Assembly: GCA_041299015.1 (NCBI GenBank)
Contig: JBFYWB010000101.1
Location: forward strand, 1-6,964
DNA from: JARFQH01 sp041299015
GTDB lineage: Bacteria > Desulfobacterota > Desulfobacteria > Desulfobacterales > SG8-13
Reading direction: 5' to 3'
DNA: 6,964 nt
In this document: one piece after another, positions 1-5,263 of the stretch
Position numbering within the stretch: position 1 is the first letter of the stretch
Layout: each line of letters opens with the position of its first letter
The notes under the pieces: model-generated
What the model was told of the DNA's origin: nothing
The model's input: the letters and a program-made list of their open reading frames with translations, nothing else
Database searches by the model: none
Made by a program: the position numbers and the translations under genes

Positions 1-1594
1 TGCCGAAGGTGCGGGCCTCATCGGGGATGATGGGTACGATGTATTTTCCGAAGGTCTTGTCCGCCAGCAGTTTTCCCAGCAGATGGACCATGACCATCGT
101 GGTGGCCACCTCGCGGTCGCCTGAGCCCTTCGCCAGTTCGGTGAAGACGTCGTCCGGCGGCGGTTCCACGGCGGCTGCCGCCGTGCGGCGCACCGGCAGG
201 TGCCCCCCCAGCTCCGATCGGCGTTTCTGCAGGTACTTCATCTCTTCACTTTCTTCCACCGGCCGGTAGAACGGGGTCTCCTTGATGTCCGCATCCGAAA
301 TCGGTATGCCGAAGCGGCTGCGGAAATGGCGCAGTTCCTCCTCGTTGAGCTTTTTCTGCTGGTGGGTGACGTTGCGCCCTTCGCCGGCCTCGCCCAACCC
401 GTAGCCCTTGATCGTTTTCGCCAGAATCACCGTCGGTGACCCCTTGTGGTTGACGGCGGCATGATAGGCTGCGTAAACTTTCTCGGGATCGTGGCCGCCG
501 CGGCGAAGCTTCCACAGTTGCTCGTCGGTGTAATGGCTGACCATTTCTTCGAGTTCAGGGTACTTCCCGAAGAAATCCTTGCGAATGAAATCCCCGCCGG
601 CCACCGAGTACAACTGGTACTGTCCGTCGGGCACCTCTTCCATGCGCCGCACCAGCAGACCTTTTTCATCGCGAGCCAGCAGCGCGTCCCAGTCGCTGCC
701 CCAGATCACCTTGATCACGTTCCAGCCGGCACCGCGGAATACGGCTTCCAGTTCCTGGATGATCTTGCCATTGCCGCGCACCGGACCATCGAGGCGCTGC
801 AGGTTGCAGTTGACGACGAAGATGAGGTTGTCCAGGTTTTCGCGCGCCGGCAGGGTAATGGCACCCAGCGATTCGGGTTCGTCCAGCTCCCCGTCGCCGA
901 GAAAAACCCATACCTTCCGGTCGTCCGGCTTTTTGAGGCCGCGGTCCTCCAGGTAGCGGTTAAAGCGTGCCTGATAGATGGACATGATCGGCGAGAGCCC
1001 CATGGAGACCGTCGGAAACTGCCAGAACTCGGGCATCAGATACGGGTGCGGGTACGACGGCAGACCGCCGCCGGGCTGGACCTCCCGTCGAAAATTTTCC
1101 AGCAGCTCTTCGCTGATGCGTCCTTCCACAAAAGCACGGGCGTAGACACCCGGCGAGGCATGACCCTGAAAATAAACGATGTCGCCCGGGTTGTCGTCGC
1201 TCCCGGTGCGAAAAAAATGATTGAACCCCACTTCGAAGAGGGTCGCACAGGAGGCATAGGTGGAAATGTGACCGCCGATGCCGCTCTTGCGACGGTTGGC
1301 CCGCACGACCATGGCCATGGCGTTCCAGCGAATGATGCTTTTGATTCGGCGCTCGATCTCACGGCTGCCCGGAAAAACCGCCTGGTGCTCCACCGGTATG
1401 GTGTTCACGTAAGGTGTGGTGACCGAACACTCGCCGCTGACGCCGTATTTCTGAGCCCTGAACTGCAGGCGCCGCAGCAAATCCTGCACCCGCTCGGCTC
1501 CCTGGCTCTGGTAAACATAGTCCAGCGAATCGAGCCATTCCCGGTTTTCCTGTTCGATCTCCCGTGCATCTTTTTCGTTTTTTTCGGAGGCCAT
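1..1594 (-). CDS. aceE: Pyruvate dehydrogenase E1 component, homodimeric type (5'-partial gene, C-terminal third off the left edge)
   Basis: This enzyme decarboxylates pyruvate with thiamine diphosphate and passes the acetyl group to the lipoyl domain of E2 in the cytoplasmic pyruvate dehydrogenase complex. The first 531 residues are present; the family is usually about 880-890, so roughly 40% is missing beyond position 1. The frame follows E. coli AceE almost throughout: GGH at His109, YFQGH at His145, the cofactor motif GDGELDEPE with Asp234, then Asn264 and Gln266 (equivalent to E. coli Asp230, Asn260 and Gln262, which hold Mg2+), the RRGGHDP block near 365-370, and the active-site loop His411 in NVTHQ (E. 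coli His407). The visible part ends in PDEARTFG. I chose ATG 1594 because AGGAAAG lies 9 nt upstream and the N-terminal length matches the family; in-frame ATGs at 1627 and 1654 lack a comparable site. No E2 or E3 gene is in view. Confidence 0.97.
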   Translation of the reverse strand, partial: MASEKNEKDAREIEQENREWLDSLDYVYQSQGAERVQDLLRRLQFRAQKYGVSGECSVTTPYVNTIPVEHQAVFPGSREIERRIKSIIRWNAMAMVVRANRRKSGIGGHISTYASCATLFEVGFNHFFRTGSDDNPGDIVYFQGHASPGVYARAFVEGRISEELLENFRREVQPGGGLPSYPHPYLMPEFWQFPTVSMGLSPIMSIYQARFNRYLEDRGLKKPDDRKVWVFLGDGELDEPESLGAITLPARENLDNLIFVVNCNLQRLDGPVRGNGKIIQELEAVFRGAGWNVIKVIWGSDWDALLARDEKGLLVRRMEEVPDGQYQLYSVAGGDFIRKDFFGKYPELEEMVSHYTDEQLWKLRRGGHDPEKVYAAYHAAVNHKGSPTVILAKTIKGYGLGEAGEGRNVTHQQKKLNEEELRHFRSRFGIPISDADIKETPFYRPVEESEEMKYLQKRRSELGGHLPVRRTAAAAVEPPPDDVFTELAKGSGDREVATTMVMVHLLGKLLADKTFGKYIVPIIPDEARTFG

Positions 1595-1603
1595 TTGCAC
1601 CGG

Positions 1604-1610
1604 CTTTCCT
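1604..1610 (-). promoter_or_regulatory. Ribosome binding site deciding the aceE start
   Basis: AGGAAAG on the minus strand, 9 nt before ATG 1594. The ORF stays open upstream, with further ATGs at 1627 and 1654, but those have weaker upstream sequence and would add residues not usual for AceE. Confidence 0.6.
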
Positions 1611-1754
1611 GTTGGGGGTTTTTCCATGTTGCGGTGATTGGCAAACCAGAGCATCACTCCGGAGCAGCGGTGCATTCGGCCCAACATTTCACCGGAGGGA
1701 AATTTTCATGGCCAAGGCCTAAAGAGATGAACCGGCAGCCCGTCCGCCAACGAC

Positions 1755-1788
1755 CTGCGTCTCAATTTCGCGGCTTCGCGGCACGCAG
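1755..1788. repeat. Inverted repeat with internal tandem repeat in the aceE leader
   Basis: CTGCGT (1755-1760) and ACGCAG (1783-1788) are perfect inverted repeats. Between them lies a perfect tandem 8-mer, TTCGCGGC at 1767-1774 and 1775-1782, which can add an inner CGCG/CGCG pairing. Read as RNA from the aceE side, it could fold into a leader hairpin; as DNA it could be an operator. No T-run follows, so it is not an intrinsic terminator. Confidence 0.4.
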
Positions 1789-1884
1789 TGTCTGTAAAAT
1801 AGGCAATCCGGTTAAATTCCAAAATAAGTGCAATCCCGTATTAGTTGTGTCGAGGGATTGTATTCACCTTCTTGCGCTTGCTTT

Positions 1885-1915
1885 TTGAACTGCGACCATT
1901 AGATTTACATATAGT
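1885..1915 (+). promoter_or_regulatory. Candidate sigma-70-type promoter of the 62-codon gene
   Basis: TTGAAC (1885-1890) and TATAGT (1910-1915) with a 19-bp spacer, the -10 matching consensus at five of six bases. The spacer is longer than ideal. The position, in an A+T-rich patch about 60 bp before a gene with a strong ribosome binding site, supports it. Confidence 0.35.
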
Positions 1916-1933
1916 TTGGCACGAAAGCCAAAC
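1914..1933 (+). promoter_or_regulatory. Palindrome GTTTGGC-N6-GCCAAAC near the expected transcription start
   Basis: A perfect 7-bp inverted repeat with a 6-nt centre (acgaaa) sits directly downstream of the candidate -10 box and 24 nt before the ribosome binding site of the small gene. It could be a repressor operator covering the start of transcription, or a 5' stem-loop of the mRNA. The regulator is not identifiable from sequence. Confidence 0.4.
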
Positions 1934-1972
1934 CTTTATTAAAATCAAAATTCCTTCAAGGAGATCGATATT

Positions 1973-2161
1973 ATGGAAAAGATGCCTGCAAGAGATACAA
2001 CTGGAAAATGCGAGGGCGAATGCCGTGATCGCGTCTATGAAGGTGAAGAAGAACGCCAACAGAGCATTGCCTCGCAACCTTATAACGAACCCATCCCCGA
2101 CAGCCCTTCCTGGACCAAGAGACGGAAGGAACAACCGGGAGTGTATGGAGGGCGGGTATAG
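1973..2161 (+). CDS. Small hydrophilic protein of unknown function, 62 aa
   Basis: I do not recognise this protein. Translation is well supported: AAGGAG at 1958-1963 lies 9 nt before the ATG, and a candidate promoter lies upstream. The product is short and highly charged, with no signal peptide or membrane segment. It has a Cys pair spaced CEGEC (Cys13, Cys17), an acidic EGEEE stretch near residues 23-27, a proline-rich middle (about 37-46) and a basic C-terminal part containing KRRK. A metal- or redox-active role of the two cysteines is only a guess. It is read convergently toward the transketolase terminator and divergently from aceE, so it is likely monocistronic. The main alternative is a spurious ORF, since no homology could be tested. 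Confidence 0.55.
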   Translation: MEKMPARDTTGKCEGECRDRVYEGEEERQQSIASQPYNEPIPDSPSWTKRRKEQPGVYGGRV

Positions 2162-2221
2162 TCTAAAAAGCACGACACAGCGGCTGTACCCTTGAGATGG
2201 GCACGAGCCAATATCGGTGGA

Positions 2222-2253
2222 AACAAAAAAAGGAGGGATCTTTTCCCTCCTTT
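2222..2253 (-). terminator. Intrinsic terminator of the transketolase gene
   Basis: A perfect 10-bp stem, AAAGGAGGGA (2229-2238) with TCCCTCCTTT (2244-2253), and a 5-nt loop. Read on the minus strand it is followed by a T-run (TTTTTTGTTT, starting within the stem end), 45 nt after the tkt stop. On the plus strand the following sequence is only weakly U-rich, so any role for the 62-codon gene is secondary. Confidence 0.85.
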
Positions 2254-2297
2254 CTCCTTAAAAATAGTTCCGAAAATAACGGAAAGCCTGCCATTTC

Positions 2298-4253
2298 TTA
2301 CAGTCGTCCGCTGCGGCCGTCGTCACAGGGCTGGTCGGGGTCGGATAGCCGCTGGTGCTCGGCCCACTCCGGGGCCTTGGTGCAGAACTGGGTTTCGACT
2401 TCCGCCGCATCTCCCGTTTTGCCGATGATCTTTTTGACCTTCTTGACGATAGCATCCTTCGAGATTTCCTCGAACTGCAGCAGTTCATCCCTGGTGCCGC
2501 TCTTGGGCATCTTTCCCACCGCCAGCGGATACACCGGCACCGGGCGGTCGGAGAGCGCCGCACAGACCGCCTCACCGATCCCGCCGGCCGGATAATGGTC
2601 TTCAACCGTGATGACCCGGCCGGTTTCCTCGGCTGCCGACCGGAGGGTTTCAACGTCCAGGGGTTTGATGCTGTAAAGATCGATCACCCGGGCCGCAACA
2701 CCTTGCTCTGCCAGCTCGTCATGGGCCCGGAGTGCCTCGTGCAGCGTGATACCGGCCGCCACGATAGCAACACGGTCCTCGTCGCTGCGTCTCAGGACCT
2801 TGCATCCGCCGATGTGAAATTCTTCATCGACGGCATAGATGATCGGCGTGGCGTTGCGCGTGGTCCGGATGTAGACCAACCCAAGATGCCGCGCGGCTTC
2901 TTCAACCAACTTTTCGGTCGAGACGGCATCTGAAGGATACAGGACCACACTGCCGTTCAGGGTGCGGAACATGGCGATGTCTTCCAACCCCATCTGTGAA
3001 GGTCCGTCCGGACCGATAGCCACACCGGCGTGGGATCCGCAGAATTTAATGTTGGCGGCGGAATACTGGCTCATGCGGATTTGGTCGAACGCGCGCGTCT
3101 GAAAAGCTGCAAAGGTTGACACAAAAGGTATCTTGCCGCGAACTGCCAGGCCGCAGGCCGCGCCCACCATGTTCTGTTCGGCGATGAACATCTCGAAGAA
3201 CCGTTGCGGATAGTCTTTTTTAAACGTCTCGCTGTAGGTCGAATTGCTCACTTCGGCGTCAAGCACCACGATGTCGGGATAGGCCGGATACAATCGGGCC
3301 AGGGCGCGGCCGTATGCTTTGCGGGTCGCGAGTTCTTCACCGGTCGAATATGACGCCGGATCCACCGATCGAGGCGTCTGCGGTTCGGGAATGCGATCCT
3401 CCGGCAATGAAACGGCGCCGCGGATTTGAGGAGCGACGTCGCCCAGCTCTTCGAGCGCTCGGGCGAGCTGGTCTTCATCGAGCGCTTTTCCATGCCAGCC
3501 GTTCTTGTCCTCCAGAAAAGAAACCCCCTTTCCTTTCAAGGTTCGGGCGACGATCATCAAGGGACGATCCGGTTCGCTGCCGTCCCGTCGAAACGCATCG
3601 ACGATTTGCTCCATGTCATGACCATCGATCATCCGGGTTTGCCATCCGAACGCCTCTAAACGTCTTTGGTAGGCCTTGAGATCGTGTCCGTAGAGGGTTT
3701 CACCGCACTGCCCGAGGCGGTTGACGTCGAGAACCCCCACCAGGTTGTCCAGGCGATAGTGCCGGGCCAGTTGGACGGCTTCCCACTGGGATCCTTCGGA
3801 CATCTCGCTGTCACCCAGCAGAACATAGGTTTTGCAAGGAAGGCGATCGACGTATTTTGCGTTAAGGGCCATGCCCAGTCCGATGGAGAGTCCCTGCCCG
3901 AGCGAGCCGGTGGCCGCTTCCGCGTATCGGAACGTATGCGTCGGATGCCCTTCGAAGGGACTGTCGAAACGGCGCAAGGTCATGGCCTCCTGCTCGGTGA
4001 CTTTGCCGGCCGCCACCCACAGGGCATACAGCAAGGGGGCGGCGTGTCCTTTGGAAAAAATCAGGCGATCGTTGTTGGGATGGTCCGGCTGATCGACATC
4101 GTACCGGAAAGCGCCGCCGAACATGAGACCACACATGAGGTCGGTGGCCGAAAGAGACGAGGTCGGGTGGCCGGAGCCGGCGGCGGAAGTTGTCTTTAAA
4201 ATAATATAACGGACAGTTTTAGCGATTTCCTCCAATCGGCGGGTATCGATCAT
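2298..4253 (-). CDS. tkt: Transketolase, animal-type (651 aa)
   Basis: Cytoplasmic thiamine-diphosphate enzyme that moves two-carbon ketol units between sugar phosphates in the non-oxidative pentose phosphate pathway. The sequence follows human TKT much more closely than I would expect of the E. coli TktA branch. Pyrophosphate domain, about 1-280: AGSGHPTS with His29, SKGHAAP with His70, GSLGQG at 116-121, Asp148 in GDSE and Asn178 in DVNRLGQ for Mg2+, and His254 in GWHGK. Pyrimidine domain, about 305-470: catalytic Glu359 in IAEQN, CGSHAGV with His408, DGPSQ at 416-420. C-terminal domain, about 485-610. Two oddities: GDS replaces the classical GDG, and about 40 residues extend past the usual end. 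GGAGG at 4264-4268, 10 nt before the ATG, supports the start. The enzyme type is secure; whether the donor or acceptor range differs is unknown. Confidence 0.96.
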   Translation of the reverse strand: MIDTRRLEEIAKTVRYIILKTTSAAGSGHPTSSLSATDLMCGLMFGGAFRYDVDQPDHPNNDRLIFSKGHAAPLLYALWVAAGKVTEQEAMTLRRFDSPFEGHPTHTFRYAEAATGSLGQGLSIGLGMALNAKYVDRLPCKTYVLLGDSEMSEGSQWEAVQLARHYRLDNLVGVLDVNRLGQCGETLYGHDLKAYQRRLEAFGWQTRMIDGHDMEQIVDAFRRDGSEPDRPLMIVARTLKGKGVSFLEDKNGWHGKALDEDQLARALEELGDVAPQIRGAVSLPEDRIPEPQTPRSVDPASYSTGEELATRKAYGRALARLYPAYPDIVVLDAEVSNSTYSETFKKDYPQRFFEMFIAEQNMVGAACGLAVRGKIPFVSTFAAFQTRAFDQIRMSQYSAANIKFCGSHAGVAIGPDGPSQMGLEDIAMFRTLNGSVVLYPSDAVSTEKLVEEAARHLGLVYIRTTRNATPIIYAVDEEFHIGGCKVLRRSDEDRVAIVAAGITLHEALRAHDELAEQGVAARVIDLYSIKPLDVETLRSAAEETGRVITVEDHYPAGGIGEAVCAALSDRPVPVYPLAVGKMPKSGTRDELLQFEEISKDAIVKKVKKIIGKTGDAAEVETQFCTKAPEWAEHQRLSDPDQPCDDGRSGRL

Positions 4254-4403
4254 GATCTTGAATCCTCCCTTATCGAACCGGATTTTAATAATTTTTCTGG
4301 TCTTGACGACCGTTCATTCTCAATGGTATTTTCACGTTCGAATTTTCCGTTCTAATTGTTTTAAAATAAATACCGCCGACTCCCCATTCAACCCCCATAT
4401 TGT

Positions 4404-4526
4404 ATGTATCCTTCATACCAGTCGAACGGCGTGAAGGAACCATGTATAAAAATGAGAAGGCAAAAGCTGCTCGACATCCCCAACCGTCACATCCGCTCCC
4501 TCAAAAAATCCGAGATCACCAAGTAG
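4404..4526 (+). pseudogene. Possible gene remnant or tiny ORF, 40 codons
   Basis: The frame ATG 4404 to TAG 4526 ends in a part (from about 4470) with strongly G/C-ending codons typical of the genes around it, encoding LLDIPNRHIRSLKKSEITK. The first half is A+T-rich and less coding-like, and there is no ribosome binding site before ATG 4404. Internal starts at GTG 4431 and ATG 4452 are possible; AAGGAA at 4434-4439 lies 12 nt before 4452. It may be the surviving C-terminal end of a decayed gene. I do not recognise the family. Confidence 0.25.
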
Positions 4527-4595
4527 GCTTTGGTTGATTCCCAACCCTCGCACAGCTTGTGCTGTAGGTCGCACTTCGAATTAAAGTCCTTTATT

Positions 4596-4631
4596 TTGCC
4601 GGCTACAGGAATTGCCGTATTTCATTTGCCG
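4596..4631 (+). repeat. Three direct copies of TTGCCG upstream of the candidate RNA promoter
   Basis: TTGCCG occurs at 4596-4601, 4612-4617 and 4626-4631. The first and third share the longer TTTGCCGG and lie 30 bp apart, close to three helical turns. The third doubles as the candidate -35 box. They could be activator or repressor sites, or chance. Confidence 0.25.
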
Positions 4632-4653
4632 GTCGGTATCGTTACCTTATAAT
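4626..4653 (+). promoter_or_regulatory. Candidate sigma-70-type promoter for the structured RNA
   Basis: TTGCCG (4626-4631), a 16-bp spacer, and a perfect TATAAT (4648-4653). Transcription would begin near 4660. No protein start with a ribosome binding site follows; instead a chain of stem-loops leads to a strong terminator. Confidence 0.45.
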
Positions 4654-4659
4654 CAATTG

Positions 4660-4967
4660 AGTCCGGGCAATTTTGATTCTCTACCGAAACAAGCGGAGGG
4701 CTATCATACATACATACAGGCAGGCGGATTGCCTCCGGAAATATGTCGGCCGCTACCCCGGAAAGGATATGCCGACAGTTTCCAACAGCGCCCCCGGAAA
4801 GGGCTGTTTTTGGAAGTTTCCGGAGTGAGAAATTGGAAACTTTACACCGAAGTTTCTTCTTTCGATGATAGGGGGTGGTGGCCCCGTTGCAAGAATGCGT
4901 GGCTGTAACTTTGCCCGCGAGTGTCCCGAAAAAGCCGGCCATGATGACACTGGCCGGCTTTTTCACG
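4660..4967 (+). ncRNA. Candidate structured non-coding RNA, GGA-rich, about 300 nt
   Basis: Promoter and terminator bracket a run of stem-loops visible by eye: AGGCA/TGCCT (4718-4722/4730-4734, loop GGCGGAT); TGTCGGC/GCCGACA (4744-4750/4771-4777); TTCC plus AACAGC pairing with GCTGTT and GGAA (4780-4789/4803-4815, with a 3-nt bulge); GTTTCC/GGAAAC (4816-4821/4835-4840); then GGGG/CCCC around 4871-4886 and the terminator. Three of the stems abut almost without gap. Nine GGA triplets lie between 4695 and 4837, and each of the first four hairpins shows GGA in its unpaired part. Multiple GGA-bearing loops, a length near 300 nt and a terminal intrinsic terminator are the known hallmarks of CsrB/RsmZ-type RNAs that titrate CsrA. 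That role is inference; it could instead be a 5' leader or another RNA class. Confidence 0.4.
4928..4964. terminator. Strong bidirectional intrinsic terminator
   Basis: A perfect 14-bp stem: GAAAAAGCCGGCCA (4928-4941) with TGGCCGGCTTTTTC (4951-4964), and a 9-nt loop. Both arms carry a five-base A or T run, so it can end transcripts from either side. On the plus strand it closes the candidate RNA, and a second CTTTTTC follows at 4969-4975. On the minus strand it lies 9 nt after the stop codon of the frame at 4974-5105. Confidence 0.9.
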
Positions 4968-4973
4968 GCTTTT

Positions 4974-5105
4974 TCATATCGCGGCAGAAATCGTATCTTC
5001 ATCAACCGCATCGCCCATCGCCGGTTCGGGAAACCCCATCCGGGTTGATGCGCCCAGAAAAACCCGGCCGACGGCATACTTGCCCCGACGGTAGTAGTCG
5101 ATTGG
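4974..5105 (-). pseudogene. Broken small minus-strand gene, 43 codons and stop
   Basis: This frame shows mostly G/C-ending codons and a protein-like product containing GRVFLGASTRMGFPEPAMGD and the acidic end DAVDEDTISAAI, then TGA directly before a strong terminator, as expected of a real gene end. It has no start codon before an internal ATG: an in-frame TGA lies at 5106-5108. An ATG at 5109 in the neighbouring frame follows a G-rich stretch (GGAGG at 5123-5127). A single-base deletion between 5097 and 5109 would join that start to this frame and give a protein of about 44 residues. It is either a recent pseudogene, a sequencing error, or a chance frame. I do not recognise the product. Confidence 0.3.
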
Positions 5106-5206
5106 TCATCGTTTAAGGCCCCCCTCCCCACCCATTTAACGCGCATTCTGGCCCGAAATAGATTCGAGCATGTATGTATTCACCGGCTTGGCGGTGTTAG
5201 TGTTCG

Positions 5207-5219
5207 GATGTTAGACATC
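5207..5219 (+). promoter_or_regulatory. Short palindrome GATGT-N3-ACATC upstream of the SDR gene
   Basis: A perfect 5-bp inverted repeat 44 bp before the SDR start. TTGGCG at 5188-5193 could serve as a -35 box, but the following -10 candidate (TTAGAC, 5211-5216) is poor. A possible operator; the small size makes chance likely. Confidence 0.2.
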
Positions 5220-5263
5220 TGCGATCTCACCATCCATGCATCAAGGTCGCCTAAGGAGTGCAC

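Larger units (their letters stand above)
1595..1972. other. Divergent intergenic region between aceE and the small plus-strand gene
   Basis: This 378-bp stretch separates two divergently read genes and should hold both promoters. For aceE, the best minus-strand candidate I see is TTGGAA (1817-1822) with TATTTT (1796-1801), spacer 15, which is a weak match. It would give a leader of about 200 nt containing the stem-loop at 1755-1788. No coding frame here is credible: the open frame through 446-1888 on the plus strand is the antisense shadow of aceE running into the gap. Confidence 0.5.
4254..5263. other. 1-kb intergenic region between tkt and the SDR operon
   Basis: Overview of the long gap. 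Positions 4254-4400 are A+T-rich and must carry the tkt promoter on the minus strand, but I found no convincing -35/-10 pair. The rest holds a possible gene remnant (4404-4526), TTGCCG repeats and a candidate promoter (4596-4653), a candidate structured RNA with terminator (4660-4967), a broken small minus-strand frame (4974-5105) and a short palindrome before the SDR gene (5207-5219). No long frame in the gap looks like a real protein gene. Confidence 0.6.

Noticed and set aside
446..1888. 480-codon open frame on the plus strand
   Set aside because: It is antisense to aceE, whose match to the family is unambiguous over the same bases. Long antisense frames are common opposite G+C-rich genes.
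1915..1935. Sigma-54 promoter suggested by TTTGGCACG
   Set aside because: The -24-like element is good, but the -12 TTGC element is absent at the required spacing; the match is part of the palindrome.
1921..1972. Resemblance to a c-di-GMP-I (GEMM) riboswitch: ACGAAAGCCAAACC
   Set aside because: Only a short piece matches. The GAAA-loop hairpin and the second conserved half (the ACGCAAAGC-type segment) are missing downstream.
1845..2195. 116-codon plus-strand frame and 110-codon minus-strand frame (1841-2173) over the small gene
   Set aside because: Neither has a good ribosome binding site; the 62-codon frame at 1973 does, and it explains the region better.
3666..4199. 177-codon plus-strand frame opposite tkt
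   Set aside because: Lies wholly inside the transketolase gene on the other strand, with no recognisable protein motif.
4285..4416. 43-codon minus-strand frame upstream of tkt
   Set aside because: No ribosome binding site, A+T-rich with no codon bias like the neighbouring genes, and it occupies the expected tkt promoter.
4612..4908. 98-codon plus-strand frame from TTG 4612
   Set aside because: The start is TTG with no properly spaced ribosome binding site, and the frame starts upstream of the candidate promoter. It is better explained by the structured RNA.
4622..5146. 174-codon minus-strand frame across the gap
   Set aside because: It runs through the strong terminator stem and the hairpin chain, has no ribosome binding site at its ATG, and its product is compositionally odd. 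The adjacent frame at 4974-5105 is more coding-like.
4702..5178. ATACATACAT (around 4706) and ATGTATGTAT (around 5170) as a distant inverted repeat
   Set aside because: These are low-complexity 4-bp iterations in A+T-rich spots. Without flanking similarity they do not suggest mobile-element ends.
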